From assembly GCF_022419185.1 (NCBI RefSeq), contig NZ_JAJOZK010000010.1, forward strand, positions 59,968-123,967: a stretch of DNA of 64,000 bases, given 5' to 3'. Both the position numbers and the translations under genes were made by a program. Origin of the DNA: Thermomonas flagellata. GTDB taxonomy: Bacteria > Pseudomonadota > Gammaproteobacteria > Xanthomonadales > Xanthomonadaceae. This document shows positions 30,915 through 40,983 of this stretch, piece by piece. The first letter of the stretch is position 1. Every line of letters begins with the position of its first letter. Under the pieces are notes generated by a model that worked only from the letters and a program-made list of their open reading frames with translations, had not been told where the DNA came from and did not search any database.

Positions 30915-32615
30915 TCAGTCGGCCTTGTTCAGCTGCTCGCGCAGCAGCGCGCCGAGCTTGGTGGTGCCGCTGGCGGCCTCGGCGTTGGCCTTGTTGTACT
31001 CGGCGATCGCCTCGGCGGTCTCGGCCTCGTCCTTGGCCTTGATCGACAGCTGCAGGCTGCGGCCCTTGCGGTCCATGCCGACGAACTTGGCCTCGATCTT
31101 CTGCCCGACCTTGAGCACCTGGCTGGCGTCCTCGACCCGCTCGTCGCTGATGTCGCGCGCGGCGACGTAGCCTTCCACGCCGTCGCCGAGGTCGATGGTC
31201 GCGCCGCGCGCGTCCACGTCCTTCACCGTGCCGGCGACCTTGCTGCCGCGCGGATGAGCGGCGACGAACTGGCCCAGCGGATCCTGCTCGAGCTGCTTCA
31301 CGCCGAGGCTGATGCGCTCGCGCTCCGGGTCCACCGCCAGCACCACCGCCTCCAGCGTGTCGCCCTTCTTGTAGTTGCGGGCGATCTCCTCGCCGGTCGA
31401 GTTCCAGCTGATGTCGGACAGGTGGATCAGGCCGTCGATGCCGCCCTCCAGGCCGATGAAGATGCCGAAGTCGGTGATCGACTTGATCTGGCCGGACACG
31501 CGGTCGCCCTTCTTGTGGGTGGCGGCGAACACCTCCCACGGGTTCTGGGTGCACTGCTTCATGCCCAGCGAGATGCGGCGGCGCTCCTCGTCCACGTCGA
31601 GGATCATCACCTCGACCTCGTCGCCGACCTGCACGATCTTGGCCGGGTTGACGTTCTTGTTGGTCCAATCCATCTCGGAGACGTGCACCAGGCCCTCGAC
31701 GCCCGGCTCAATCTCGACGAACGCGCCGTAGTCGGTGACGTTGGAGACCTTGCCGAACACGCGGCTGTTGGCCGGGTAGCGGCGGCCGATATTGTCCCAC
31801 GGATCCTCGCCCAGCTGCTTCAGGCCGAGGCTGACGCGGTTGCGCTCGCGGTCGTACTTGAGCACGCGCACCTCCAGCTCCTGGCCGACCTCGACCACCT
31901 CGGACGGATGGCGCACGCGCTTCCACGCCATGTCGGTGATGTGCAGCAGGCCGTCGATGCCGCCGAGGTCCACGAATGCGCCGTAGTCGGTGAGGTTCTT
32001 GACCACGCCCTTGAGCACGGCGCCCTCGACCAGCTTCTGCAGCAGCGCCTCGCGCTCCTCGGAATGCTCATTCTCGACCACCGCGCGGCGGCTGACCACC
32101 ACGTTGTTGCGCTTGCGGTCGAGCTTGATCAGCTTGAACTCGAGCTCCTTGCCCTCCAGGTAGACCGGGTCGCGCACCGGGCGCACGTCGACCAGCGAAC
32201 CGGGCAGGAACGCGCGCACGTCCTTGATGTCGACGGTGAAGCCGCCCTTGACCTTGCCGCTGATGCGGCCGACCACGGTGGTGCCCTTCTCCAGCGCCTC
32301 CTCCAGCTCGTCCCACACCATGGCGCGCTTGGCCTTGTCGCGCGACAGCACGGTCTCGCCGAAGCCGTTCTCGAGCGAGTCGAGCGCGACCTTGACCTCG
32401 TCGCCGATGCCGACGTCGATCTCGCCGGCCTCGTTGCGGAACTGCTCGATCGGGACGATGCCCTCGGACTTCAGGCCGGCGTTGATGACCACGACGTCGT
32501 TGCGGACGTCGACCACCACGCCCTTGACGATGGCGCCGGGCTTGAGCTTGGCGAGATTGGCCGCCTGGCTGGCTTCGAACAGTTCGGCGAAGGATTCGGT
32601 TGCTGCGGAGTTCAT
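30915..32615 (-). CDS. rpsA: 30S ribosomal protein S1
   Basis: mRNA-binding ribosomal protein needed for initiation on most messages. 566 residues with six S1/OB domains; repeated ends such as [45 protein letters not shown] and [15 protein letters not shown] mark them. Start ATG at 32615 gives [14 protein letters not shown]; the upstream in-frame extension is not S1-like. It lies between cmk and ihfB as in most gammaproteobacteria. Confidence 0.97.
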   Translation of the reverse strand: MNSAATESFAELFEASQAANLAKLKPGAIVKGVVVDVRNDVVVINAGLKSEGIVPIEQFRNEAGEIDVGIGDEVKVALDSLENGFGETVLSRDKAKRAMVWDELEEALEKGTTVVGRISGKVKGGFTVDIKDVRAFLPGSLVDVRPVRDPVYLEGKELEFKLIKLDRKRNNVVVSRRAVVENEHSEEREALLQKLVEGAVLKGVVKNLTDYGAFVDLGGIDGLLHITDMAWKRVRHPSEVVEVGQELEVRVLKYDRERNRVSLGLKQLGEDPWDNIGRRYPANSRVFGKVSNVTDYGAFVEIEPGVEGLVHVSEMDWTNKNVNPAKIVQVGDEVEVMILDVDEERRRISLGMKQCTQNPWEVFAATHKKGDRVSGQIKSITDFGIFIGLEGGIDGLIHLSDISWNSTGEEIARNYKKGDTLEAVVLAVDPERERISLGVKQLEQDPLGQFVAAHPRGSKVAGTVKDVDARGATIDLGDGVEGYVAARDISDERVEDASQVLKVGQKIEAKFVGMDRKGRSLQLSIKAKDEAETAEAIAEYNKANAEAASGTTKLGALLREQLNKAD

Positions 32616-32776
32616 GAAAGGTCTCGGGTGGATACACGGACCGACCGGCACTGCATCGGCCCACCTGGCGGGTTGGCCGCGGGCGCGGGGGCGCGCGGCC
32701 ATGTGTGGTTGGATGGAATCCGCCGGCACCGGGCCGGCGGGGGCGTTGCCTGCCGCGGGCGCGGCCCGGCCGCGGG

Positions 32777-33472
32777 TCAGCCGGGCGCCCCGGCGGTGAC
32801 CACCGCCAGGACCCGGTCGACCACGTCCGCGATCGGCAGCCCGGTGGTATCGATGCGGACGGCGTCGTCGGCCGGCCGCAGCGGCGCCACCGCGCGGCTG
32901 GCATCGCGGGCGTCGCGGGCGAGAATCTCCCGTAGCAGACCATCCAATGTAACCGAAACCCCTTTATCCTTCAACTGCTTATAGCGGCGCTGGGCGCGCT
33001 CCTCGGCGCTGGCGGTCAAGAACACCTTGAACGGCGCATCCGGGAAGATCACCGTGCCCATGTCGCGGCCGTCCGCGACCAGCCCCGGTGGCCGCCGGAA
33101 CGCGCGCTGGCGCTCCTTCAGGGCAGCCCGAACCTCGGGGATCGCGGCGATCGCGGAGGCGGCCGCGCCGGCGGCCTCGGTGCGCAGCTCATCGGTGGCG
33201 TCCGCCCCGTTCACGATCACCCGCGGCTCGCGCGCGCCGTCCTCGCGGAACTCGACGTGGGTATCGAAGGCGCAGCGCACCAGCGCGGAGGCATCGGACA
33301 GGTCCACCGCGGACCAGCCGGCGGCGATCCCGACCGCGCGGTAGAGCGCGCCGGAATCGAGGTAGTGCCAGCCCAGGCGGGCGGCGACCAGGCGGCTCAC
33401 CGTGCCCTTGCCGGAGCCGGAGGGACCATCGAGGGTGAGGACGGGGACGCTGGGATCGGCGGTGGTCGGCAT
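32777..33472 (-). CDS. cmk: Cytidylate kinase
   Basis: Phosphorylates CMP and dCMP with ATP. 231 residues. P-loop [15 protein letters not shown] (about residues 14-28), [12 protein letters not shown], the [13 protein letters not shown] segment, and the C-terminal DTTGL. Start ATG at 33472 ([16 protein letters not shown]); an upstream extension would run into the rpmJ promoter. First gene of the cmk-rpsA-ihfB-lapB unit, divergent from rpmJ. Confidence 0.95.
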   Translation of the reverse strand: MPTTADPSVPVLTLDGPSGSGKGTVSRLVAARLGWHYLDSGALYRAVGIAAGWSAVDLSDASALVRCAFDTHVEFREDGAREPRVIVNGADATDELRTEAAGAAASAIAAIPEVRAALKERQRAFRRPPGLVADGRDMGTVIFPDAPFKVFLTASAEERAQRRYKQLKDKGVSVTLDGLLREILARDARDASRAVAPLRPADDAVRIDTTGLPIADVVDRVLAVVTAGAPG

Positions 33473-33564
33473 GCGCGCATTATCGCCTGCTGCCGGCCAG
33501 CGCCCACGCCCCCTCGCCGGCAGGCCGGCTTGCGCGCGCTCGTTGCAAAAGCCGCGACAAGCCG

Positions 33565-33594
33565 TTGATCCCACAACGCAAAAGCCGCTATACT
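33565..33594 (+). promoter_or_regulatory. Promoter of rpmJ
   Basis: TTGATC (33565-33570) and TATACT (33589-33594) with an 18-base spacer, followed 40 bases later by the rpmJ start. This is among the best sigma-70 matches in the window and lies in an A-rich patch that stands out from the GC-rich surroundings. Confidence 0.7.
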
Positions 33595-33634
33595 CGCCGG
33601 CTCAACTGTTTTCGCCCATTGCCGAGGTTCCGTC

Positions 33635-33760
33635 ATGAAGGTCCTGTCCTCCCTGAAGTCGGCGAAGGCCCGTCACCGCGACTGCAAGGTGGTTCGCCGC
33701 CGCGGCAAGGTCTTCGTGATCTGCAAGTCCAACCCGCGGTTCAAGGCGCGCCAGCGCTGA
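33635..33760 (+). CDS. rpmJ: 50S ribosomal protein L36, zinc-free type B
   Basis: 41 residues, from ATG at 33635 to TGA at 33760, reading [17 protein letters not shown] and ending NPRFKARQR. It is the longer YkgO-type L36. Only two of the four zinc-ligand positions of the short zinc-binding form remain (Cys17 and Cys30), so it should not need zinc. In genomes that hold both forms this type is made under zinc limitation; in many xanthomonads it appears to be the housekeeping copy, which the strong promoter suggests here. Monocistronic, with its own terminator. Confidence 0.95.
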   Translation: MKVLSSLKSAKARHRDCKVVRRRGKVFVICKSNPRFKARQR

Positions 33761-33782
33761 GCGCCGCCGCGACCGCCGGTTC

Positions 33783-33812
33783 CGACGAGGCCGCCTCCGG
33801 GCGGCCTCGTCG
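33783..33812 (+). terminator. Terminator-like hairpin after rpmJ
   Basis: Perfect 13-base stem CGACGAGGCCGCC/GGCGGCCTCGTCG with a TCCG loop, 23 bases after the rpmJ stop. No T-run follows, but stem length and position fit a terminator. Confidence 0.7.
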
Positions 33813-33890
33813 CATCCGCGCCTGCGCCTGGCCGGCGCGCTGCATGCAAGCTGCATACAATCAGGCGACCCTGACCCGAGGAGGCCCGCC

Positions 33891-34232
33891 ATGCTCCGCC
33901 ATTCCCTGTGCGCCGCCGTGCTGCTGCTCTCGCCCCTGGCCCCGGCCTTGGCCGCCGGCCAGGCGCAGACCGAGACCCTGCTGATCGACCGCATCCGCCA
34001 GGAACCGGCCGGCCTGCCGGCGCACGGCCTGACCATGGCCCAGGTCGAGGCCCGCCACGGCGCGCCGCAGGAGCGGCTGGCCCCGGTCGGCGGCCAGAAG
34101 CGCGCCTGGCCGGCCATCCAGCGCTGGGTCTATCCCGAGTTCACGGTGTACTTCGCGCATGGCCGGGTGGTGGACGCAGTCGCCAACCGGGCCAGCCCCG
34201 ACGAGACCGGCCCGCGCCCGGCCACGCGCTGA
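33891..34232 (+). CDS. Small secreted protein, function unknown
   Basis: 113 residues. Signal peptide MLRHSLCAAVLLLSPLAPALA, cleavage after ALA at about 21. The mature part carries LPAHGLTMAQVEARHGAP followed by WVYPEFTVYFAHGRVVDAV, a pattern reminiscent of the BamE/SmpA fold (G-M-T-x-x-x-V, then a short beta-strand pair), although no family is certain. A Shine-Dalgarno GAGGAG lies about 8 bases upstream. It precedes aguA by only 3 bases and may be co-transcribed with the polyamine genes. Confidence 0.75.
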   Translation: MLRHSLCAAVLLLSPLAPALAAGQAQTETLLIDRIRQEPAGLPAHGLTMAQVEARHGAPQERLAPVGGQKRAWPAIQRWVYPEFTVYFAHGRVVDAVANRASPDETGPRPATR

Positions 34233-34235
34233 CCC

Positions 34236-35267
34236 ATGCCGAACGCTGACGTGCGCTTCCCCGCCGAGTGGGAACCCCAGGCGGCGGTGCTGATCGCCTG
34301 GCCGCATGCCGGCACCGACTGGGCCGCGCGCCTGGGCGAGGTGGAGGAGACCTACATCGCGCTGGTGGCGGCGATCACCCGCTTCCAACCGGTGGTGGTC
34401 TGCGTGCCCGACGACGACGTGGAGACCTACGCCGACCTGCGCCTGCGCAGCAACCGGGTGGATCCGGCGCAGGTGCGGTTCGTGCAGGTCGACTACGACG
34501 ACACCTGGCTGCGCGATTCCGGCCCGATCACGCTGCGTGCCGGCGACGGCTTCCGCCTGCTGGACTTCCGCTTCACCGCCTGGGGCGGCAAGTTCGACGC
34601 CGGCCGCGACGACCGCCTGGTCGAACGCCTGCACGCGCAGGGCCTGTTCCGCGATGCCGCGCGCGAGCGCATCGACTTCGCGCTGGAAGGCGGCGCGATC
34701 GAGACCGACGGCGCCGGCACCCTGCTCACCACCTGGCACTGCCTGCATGCGCGCCATCCCGGCCTGACTCGCGAGGATCTCGGCGCGCGACTGGCGGGCT
34801 GGCTGCACCAGCAGCGCGTGCTGTGGCTGGAGCATGGCGCGCTGGAAGGCGACGACACCGACGCCCACATCGACACCCTCGCCCGCTTCGCGCCGGATGA
34901 CGCCATCGTGTTCCAGGCCTGTGACGACGCGGCGGACGCGCATTACGCCGACCTCAAGGCGATGGCCGACGAGATCGCCGCCCTGCGCACCCGCGACGGC
35001 CGGCCGTACCGCCTGTTCCCGCTGCCCTGGGCCCGGCCCGTGATCGACGAGGGCCGCCGGCTGGCCGCCAGCTACGCCAACTTCCTGATCGTCAACGGCG
35101 CAGTGCTGATGCCGGCCTACGGCGATCCCGCGGACGCCGCCGCCGCCGCCGTGCTGGCGCAGGCGTTCCCGGGACGCGAGATCGTGCCGGTGCCGTGCCG
35201 GCCGCTGATCTGGCAGAACGGCAGCCTGCACTGCATCACCATGCAATTGCCCGAGGGACTGGTCTGA
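34236..35267 (+). CDS. aguA: Agmatine deiminase
   Basis: Hydrolyses agmatine to N-carbamoylputrescine and ammonia, in putrescine synthesis or arginine use. 343 residues, peptidylarginine-deiminase fold. Seen: DDTWLRDSGPI (about residues 88-98), EGGAIETDG, HIDTLARF with the active-site His, and the C-terminal nucleophile in GSLHC. The stop overlaps the start of aguB (TGATG), so the two consecutive enzymes are coupled. Confidence 0.95.
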   Translation: MPNADVRFPAEWEPQAAVLIAWPHAGTDWAARLGEVEETYIALVAAITRFQPVVVCVPDDDVETYADLRLRSNRVDPAQVRFVQVDYDDTWLRDSGPITLRAGDGFRLLDFRFTAWGGKFDAGRDDRLVERLHAQGLFRDAARERIDFALEGGAIETDGAGTLLTTWHCLHARHPGLTREDLGARLAGWLHQQRVLWLEHGALEGDDTDAHIDTLARFAPDDAIVFQACDDAADAHYADLKAMADEIAALRTRDGRPYRLFPLPWARPVIDEGRRLAASYANFLIVNGAVLMPAYGDPADAAAAAVLAQAFPGREIVPVPCRPLIWQNGSLHCITMQLPEGLV

Positions 35268-36154
35268 TGTCCAAGCACAGCAAGCTCCCCGTCGCGCTGG
35301 TGCAGGAGCGCAACCACGGCGATGCCGAGGCCAACCTCGCGGTGATCGAAACGCGCGTCGCCGCGGCCGCGGCCGCCGGCGCCAAGCTCGTCCTGCTGCA
35401 GGAACTGCACAACGGCGCGTATTTCTGCCAGCACGAGTCGGTGCACGAGTTCGACCGCGCCGAGCCGATCCCCGGCCCCAGCAGCGAGCGCCTGGCGGCA
35501 TTGGCCCGGCGCCACGGCGTGGTGCTGGTGTCCTCGCTGTTCGAGAAGCGCGCCACCGGGCTGTACCACAACACCGCGGTGGTGTTCGACGCCGACGGGA
35601 GCACCGCGGGCAAGTACCGCAAGATGCACATCCCGGACGACCCCGGCTTCTACGAGAAGTTCTACTTCACCCCGGGCGACCTCGGCTTCACGCCGATCGA
35701 CACCGCGGTGGGCCGGCTGGGCGTGCTGGTGTGCTGGGACCAGTGGTATCCGGAAGCCGCGCGCCTGATGGCGCTGGCCGGCGCCGAGCTGCTGCTGTAC
35801 CCCACCGCGATCGGCTGGGACCCGGACGATGCGCAGGACGAGAAGACCCGCCAGCGCGACGCCTGGGTGCTGTCGCACCGCGGCCACGCGGTCGCCAACG
35901 GCCTGCCGGTGCTGGCCTGCAACCGCGTCGGCCACGAGCCCTCGCCGCTCGGCGCCTCCGGGATCGATTTCTGGGGCAACTCGCTGGTGCTGGGCCCGCA
36001 GGGCGAGATCGTGGCCGAGGCCGGCACCGAGCCGACCCTGCTGCTGGCCGAGGTGGACATGCAGCGCAGCGAGCACGTGCGCCGGATCTGGCCGTTCCTG
36101 CGCGACCGCCGGATCGACGCCTATGGCGATCTCGTGAAGCGCTACCGTGACTGA
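35267..36154 (+). CDS. aguB: N-carbamoylputrescine amidase
   Basis: Nitrilase-superfamily enzyme that turns N-carbamoylputrescine into putrescine, CO2 and ammonia. 295 residues. The Glu-Lys-Cys triad is in LLQELHNG, KYRKMHIPDD and VLVCWDQWYPEAAR. Follows aguA with overlapping stop/start codons, completing the agmatine-to-putrescine route. The last 8 bases overlap the next gene. Confidence 0.95.
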   Translation: MSKHSKLPVALVQERNHGDAEANLAVIETRVAAAAAAGAKLVLLQELHNGAYFCQHESVHEFDRAEPIPGPSSERLAALARRHGVVLVSSLFEKRATGLYHNTAVVFDADGSTAGKYRKMHIPDDPGFYEKFYFTPGDLGFTPIDTAVGRLGVLVCWDQWYPEAARLMALAGAELLLYPTAIGWDPDDAQDEKTRQRDAWVLSHRGHAVANGLPVLACNRVGHEPSPLGASGIDFWGNSLVLGPQGEIVAEAGTEPTLLLAEVDMQRSEHVRRIWPFLRDRRIDAYGDLVKRYRD

Positions 36155-37361
36155 CGCGCCCGCGCAGCACGCCGCCGGCTATGCCGGCCAGCCGGTCGTC
36201 GAGGTCGAGCGCGACGGCGTGCACTACACCCTGCTCGGCACCGCGCACGTCTCTCGCGCCAGCATCGCGGCGGTGCAGGCGGCGATCGACAGCGGCCGCT
36301 TCGACGCGGTGGCGGTCGAGCTGGACGCGCAGCGCCACCAGGCGCTGACCCAGCCGCAGGCCCTGGCCGAGCTGAACCTGGTCAAGGTCATCCGCGAGCG
36401 CAAGGTCGCGCCGTTCGCCGCCAACCTGGCGCTGGCCGCCTACCAGCGGCGGCTGGCCGAGCAGCTCGGGATCGAGCCCGGCGCCGAGCTGAAGGCGGCC
36501 GCGACCGAGGCCGCCGCGCGCGGCCTGCCGTTGCAGCTGATCGACCGCGACGTCGGCATCACCTTTCGCCGCATCCTGCACGGGCTGCGCTTCTGGGACC
36601 GCCTGCAGCTGATCGGCGGCCTCGCCGGCAGCCTGTTCGCGCGCGAGGACGTCTCCGCCGAGGACATCGAGCGCCTGAAGGAAGGCGACATGCTCGAATC
36701 GAGCTTCGGCGAGTTCGCGCGCGACACGCCCTCGCTGTACGCCACCCTGATCGACGAGCGCGACCAGTACATGGCCGCGCGGCTGCGCGAGCGCGGCGAC
36801 GGCGCCCGGCGGGTGCTGGCGGTGGTCGGCGCCGGCCACCTGCAGGGCATGGCGCGCTACCTGCGGGAGGACATGCGCACGCCGGCCGACGTGACCGCGG
36901 CGCTGGCCGCGGTGCCGCGCAAGCGCAAAGTGCCGTGGATCACCCTGACCCTGCTGGCGCTGATCGCCGGCGGCATCGCCTGGGGCTGGTACCACGGCGG
37001 GCACGCGCTCGGCCGCGACCTGCTGCTGCAGTGGGTCGCGTGGACCTGCGGCCTGACCGCGCTCGGCGCCGTGCTGGCCGGCGCCAACCCGCTGAGCGTG
37101 CTGGTCGGCGCGCTGGTCGCGCCGTTCAAGCCGTTCCGCCCCGGGCTGCCGTCGGGCATGTTCAGCGCGCTGGTCGAGGTGCGCCTGCGCAAGCCGGCCT
37201 ATCCGGACTTCCTCGCCCTGCGCGACGACGCCCAGAGCCTGCGCGGCTGGTACCGCAACCGCGTGACCCGGGTGGTGCTGGTGTTCCTGCTCACCAACCT
37301 CGGCACCGTCGCCGGCGAATGGGTGGCCGGCGCGCGCATCTTCGGCAAGCTGCTCGGCTGA
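36147..37361 (+). CDS. TraB/PrgY-type membrane protein
   Basis: 404 residues with a GTG start at 36147. The N-terminal TraB domain begins VHYTLLGTAHVSRASIA and holds the conserved GTAH, VELDAQRH and GAGHLQGM elements (the last near residue 230). Four C-terminal membrane helices follow (about 262-285, 295-315, 318-335 and 370-395). The family is loosely related to Tiki/EreA-like metal-dependent proteins; the bacterial role is unknown. An 8-base overlap with aguB suggests one transcript with the polyamine genes, though a functional link is not evident. Confidence 0.82.
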   Translation: MTDAPAQHAAGYAGQPVVEVERDGVHYTLLGTAHVSRASIAAVQAAIDSGRFDAVAVELDAQRHQALTQPQALAELNLVKVIRERKVAPFAANLALAAYQRRLAEQLGIEPGAELKAAATEAAARGLPLQLIDRDVGITFRRILHGLRFWDRLQLIGGLAGSLFAREDVSAEDIERLKEGDMLESSFGEFARDTPSLYATLIDERDQYMAARLRERGDGARRVLAVVGAGHLQGMARYLREDMRTPADVTAALAAVPRKRKVPWITLTLLALIAGGIAWGWYHGGHALGRDLLLQWVAWTCGLTALGAVLAGANPLSVLVGALVAPFKPFRPGLPSGMFSALVEVRLRKPAYPDFLALRDDAQSLRGWYRNRVTRVVLVFLLTNLGTVAGEWVAGARIFGKLLG

Positions 37362-37367
37362 GCATGC

Positions 37368-37799
37368 TCAAGCGATGCGTGGCCAGCACCACGCCATCCA
37401 TGCGATGCACGCGCACAGCAGGATTTCGATGCCGCCATAGGCCAGATAGAACCACCAGGCTCCCGGCATGGTGATGGCGACGAACAGGGCATAAAACACG
37501 GCAAGCCCGATGCAGAGCCAACGGGTCGCGCGGACCGGCAGCAACAAGGACAGGATGCTCATCAGCCCGGGAACGACCAGCAACAGCGACACCACCAGCA
37601 GCGAGCCCTGACTGGTGGGCCCCATCGGGCCGGCCCCTTGCAGCATGCGCTCCAGTTTTCCTGGCTTGTAAAGGCCGAAATAATCCCCGTAGAGGTAGCA
37701 AAACGTCAGGCTGGCCCAGAGGGCCGCCAACTGCACCCGCCGTGGGATCGGCGGGTCCGCGTATTGCGACGAAGCAGGCGTGGTGGCGTCGGCTTGCAT
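37368..37799 (-). CDS. DUF6326-like four-helix membrane protein
   Basis: 143 residues. Four membrane helices at about 25-40, 63-82, 90-110 and 115-138. Between the first two is a soluble loop with YGDYFGLYKPGKLERMLQG. The layout (YLYGDYFGL, then a loop, then three helices) fits the DUF6326 family seen in many bacteria, without known function. Convergent with the TraB-like gene; the stop codons are 6 bases apart. Its codon use is slightly less GC-rich than its neighbours. Confidence 0.7.
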   Translation of the reverse strand: MQADATTPASSQYADPPIPRRVQLAALWASLTFCYLYGDYFGLYKPGKLERMLQGAGPMGPTSQGSLLVVSLLLVVPGLMSILSLLLPVRATRWLCIGLAVFYALFVAITMPGAWWFYLAYGGIEILLCACIAWMAWCWPRIA

Positions 37800-37914
37800 G
37801 CGTGGGGCCTTCAGCCGGGAGAGGTGGATTCACTGCCTGGGCACTGCTGGCGAACGAACGCCCCTCACCATGCCCGAATCGCGCTTGTTTGCGTGCGAGC
37901 GAACGGCGACGCCC

Positions 37915-40900
37915 TCATGCGGCAGCCTGTCGCTGCATACGGCTCATGCGCGCGCGGGCGATGATGCGGGCGGTGCCGGCGCGCAGGTCGTCCAGCAGGG
38001 CGTAGATGGTCGGCAGGAACAGCAGGCTGACCACGGTCGAGAACGCCAGCCCGCCGGCGATCGCGCGCGCCATCGGATAGTACGGCGGCCCCTCGCCGGC
38101 GATGCGGGTATCCGACAGCGCGATCGGCACCATCGCCAGGATCGCGGTGCCCATCGTCATCAGGATCGGGCGCAGGCGCTCGCGGCTGCCCTCCACCAGC
38201 GCGTCGGTGCGCGACAGGCCGCGCCTGCGCAGGGTGTTGATGTGCTCGATCATCACGATGCCGTTGTTCACCACCACCCCCATCAGCACCAGGATGCCGA
38301 TGAAGGCCATGATGTTGAACGAGGTCCCGGTCAGCCAGAACAGCCAGAACACGCCCAGCACGGAGAACAGCACCCCGCTCATGATCGCCAGCGGGAACAG
38401 CAGCGACTCGAACACCGCCGCCATCACGATGAAGATCAGCACCAGCGCGATCAGCACGTTGCGCAGCATCTGCTGGTTCATGTCGATGTTCATGCCGAAC
38501 CCGCCGCCCTCGAAGGTGTAGCCGTAGCCGGGCGGAAAGTCGACCGCCTTGAGGGTGTCCTCGATCGCCTTGCGCGCCTCCGGCAGGGTCGCGCCCGGGG
38601 CCAGGTTCGCCTGCACCTTGAGGGTGGTCTGCCGGTTCAGGCGCTGGATGGTGTTGGCGGCCGGGCGCGCCTGCACGTCCACCAGCGCCAGCAGCGGCAC
38701 CTCGCGGCCGTCCGGCGCGCGCACGGTGAACGCCTGCAAGTCGGCCGCGCCGTAGCGGTCGGCGCCGGCGAAGCGCACGTTCACCGGGATCTCCAGCTGG
38801 TCGCGGTGGAAGTCGCGCAGCGAGGAGCCGCGCAGGGCCATGCCGACGAACTGCGCGACCTGCTGCGCCGAGAACCCGTAGGCGGCGGCGCGCTCGCGGT
38901 CCACCCGCACCGCCAGCTCGCCGTTGACGTCGCCGGTATCCACCCGCACGTCGCGCAGCAGCTTGCTGCGCGCGAGGATCGGCACCACGTCCGCGGCCAG
39001 CTCCTTCAGGGTCTGGGTGGAGTCGCCGGTGAGGTTGAACTGGATGCCGTTCTGGTCGCCGCCCATCCCGCCCTGGCGCCCGAAGCCGATGTTGGCGCGC
39101 GCGGACTTGGGCAGGCCGGCGCGGATCTGCTCCTGGATGCGCGAAGTCTCCTCCTGGGTCTTCACGTCGAGGTCGGCGCGGGTCATCGCCCAGCCCTGTT
39201 CGCCGAAGCGGCTGTAGATGCGCTGGATGTGGAACTGGCGGCGGTGCACCTCGAGGAAGGCCTCCACCCGCGCCACCTCGCGCGCCATCTCCTCCTTCGA
39301 ATAAGCACCGCGCCACTGGTAGAACAGCGCGACCTGCGACACGTCGCTGCCGTCGCCCTCGTCGCCCTTGGTGTACTTGATCGGCACGATGCTGAGCGCG
39401 CACACCAGCACGATCCCGGCCACGCTCCAGCCGCGGTGCTCCAGCGTCCAGCGCAGCACGCGCGCATAGCCGGCCTGCAGGCGCGCGATCAGCGGCGACT
39501 TCACCGCCGGCGGCGTGCGCAGGTAGGCCGACAGCATCGGGATCAGGCTGATCGCGACCAGCCACGAGGCCAGCAGCGAGACCGAGATGGTCACCGCCAG
39601 CTGGGTCAGGTAGATGGTCAGCATGTTCTTCTGGCCGAAGATCATCGGCAGGAACACGATGCAGTGGCTCAGGGTGCCGGCGGACAGCGCGATCGCGACG
39701 TGGCGGGTGCCGACGATCGAGGCCAGCCGCGGCTGGTCGGGGTAGCGCTCGCGCTCCTGGTAGATGCTCTCGACCACCACCACCGCGTTGTCGACCAGCA
39801 TGCCGACCGCCAGCAGCAGGCCCATCATCGACAGGATGTTGAGGGTGATCCCGGCGAAGTGCATGAAGCCCAGGGTGATGATGAAGCAGATCGGGATCGC
39901 GGTGCTGACCATCAGCACCGACGGCCAGTGGCGCAGGAAGAACCACAGCACCGCGACCGACAGCAGCAGGCCGATCGCGCCGGCCTCGGCCAGCGCCGCC
40001 AGCGAGCTGACCACCTGCTGGCCCTGGTCCTCGGTCACCTCGATCGCGATCCCGGCCATCGCCGGGTCCTGGCGCAGCGCGTCCAGCTCCGCCTGCACCG
40101 CGCGCGACAGGTCGACCAGGTTGGCCGCGCGCTCCTTGTAGATGTCCACGCCGACCGCCGGCCTGCCGTTGACCTGGCGCACGTAGGTCATCCGCTGCGG
40201 CTGCAGGCGCACCTCGGCGATGTCGCCGAGGCGCACCCCGCGCGCGGAGACCGGCAGGTCGCGCAGCTGCTGCAGGTCGGTCAGCTCGCCCTTGGGCTGG
40301 ATCCGCAGGCGCCGCCCGCCGTCGCTGATCTCGCCGGCGGACACCGCGAAGTTCGCCGCCTGCAGCCGGCGCACCAGGTCGTCGAGCGCGATCCCGTTGG
40401 CGCTCAGGCGGTCGGGATCGATCGCGACCAGCACCTCGCGGGTCGGGATGCCCTCCACCTCCACCCGGGCGACGCCGGGCAGGCGCTCCAGCCGCTGCTT
40501 CAAGCTGCGCTCGATCAGCTCGCCGCGCGCGGTCAAGTCCTGCGCGCTGGTCAGGCGCAGGCTGATCGCCTCCTGGTCGCCGGTGCTCCAGCGCCGCACG
40601 AAGTAGCGGCGGAAGTCGTCCGGCAGCTGGTCGCGGATGGCATCGATCCGCTGGCGCGCCTCGGAGGCCGCGATCGCCACGTCGCGGCCCCAGTCGGAGA
40701 ACTGCACGAACACGCCGCCGCCGTCGGCGGTCGCGTTCGCGCTGAGGCTCTTGATCCCGGGCATGGTGGCGATCGCCTCCTCCACCGGGCGCACCAGGTT
40801 GCGCTCGACCTCCTCGGGGGTGGAGCCGGGATAGGGCAGCTGCACGAAGATGAAGGGCGCGGTGGCCTCCGGCTGGGCCTCCAGCGGCAGCCGGAACGCG

Positions 40901-40983
40901 GCGATCAGCCCGATCACCACCAGCGAGACGAACAGCATCACCGTGGTGACCGGGCGGCGGATCGACAGTTCGGTGATGTTCAT
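37915..40983 (-). CDS. RND multidrug efflux permease, second permease of the operon
   Basis: Proton-driven inner-membrane pump of the HAE1/MdtC-like group. 1022 residues, normal length. N terminus MNITELSIRRPVTTVMLF, porter domains with YPGSTPEEVERNLVRPVEEA, twelve membrane helices in two blocks, the helix-4 relay motif GMLVDNAVVVVESIYQERE (about 405), and GVVVNNGIVMIEH in the second half. It overlaps the upstream permease by 4 bases. Sharing one adaptor with a second, different permease points to a heteromeric MdtABC-like pump; a TolC-type channel is not encoded nearby. Confidence 0.92.
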   Translation of the reverse strand: MNITELSIRRPVTTVMLFVSLVVIGLIAAFRLPLEAQPEATAPFIFVQLPYPGSTPEEVERNLVRPVEEAIATMPGIKSLSANATADGGGVFVQFSDWGRDVAIAASEARQRIDAIRDQLPDDFRRYFVRRWSTGDQEAISLRLTSAQDLTARGELIERSLKQRLERLPGVARVEVEGIPTREVLVAIDPDRLSANGIALDDLVRRLQAANFAVSAGEISDGGRRLRIQPKGELTDLQQLRDLPVSARGVRLGDIAEVRLQPQRMTYVRQVNGRPAVGVDIYKERAANLVDLSRAVQAELDALRQDPAMAGIAIEVTEDQGQQVVSSLAALAEAGAIGLLLSVAVLWFFLRHWPSVLMVSTAIPICFIITLGFMHFAGITLNILSMMGLLLAVGMLVDNAVVVVESIYQERERYPDQPRLASIVGTRHVAIALSAGTLSHCIVFLPMIFGQKNMLTIYLTQLAVTISVSLLASWLVAISLIPMLSAYLRTPPAVKSPLIARLQAGYARVLRWTLEHRGWSVAGIVLVCALSIVPIKYTKGDEGDGSDVSQVALFYQWRGAYSKEEMAREVARVEAFLEVHRRQFHIQRIYSRFGEQGWAMTRADLDVKTQEETSRIQEQIRAGLPKSARANIGFGRQGGMGGDQNGIQFNLTGDSTQTLKELAADVVPILARSKLLRDVRVDTGDVNGELAVRVDRERAAAYGFSAQQVAQFVGMALRGSSLRDFHRDQLEIPVNVRFAGADRYGAADLQAFTVRAPDGREVPLLALVDVQARPAANTIQRLNRQTTLKVQANLAPGATLPEARKAIEDTLKAVDFPPGYGYTFEGGGFGMNIDMNQQMLRNVLIALVLIFIVMAAVFESLLFPLAIMSGVLFSVLGVFWLFWLTGTSFNIMAFIGILVLMGVVVNNGIVMIEHINTLRRRGLSRTDALVEGSRERLRPILMTMGTAILAMVPIALSDTRIAGEGPPYYPMARAIAGGLAFSTVVSLLFLPTIYALLDDLRAGTARIIARARMSRMQRQAAA

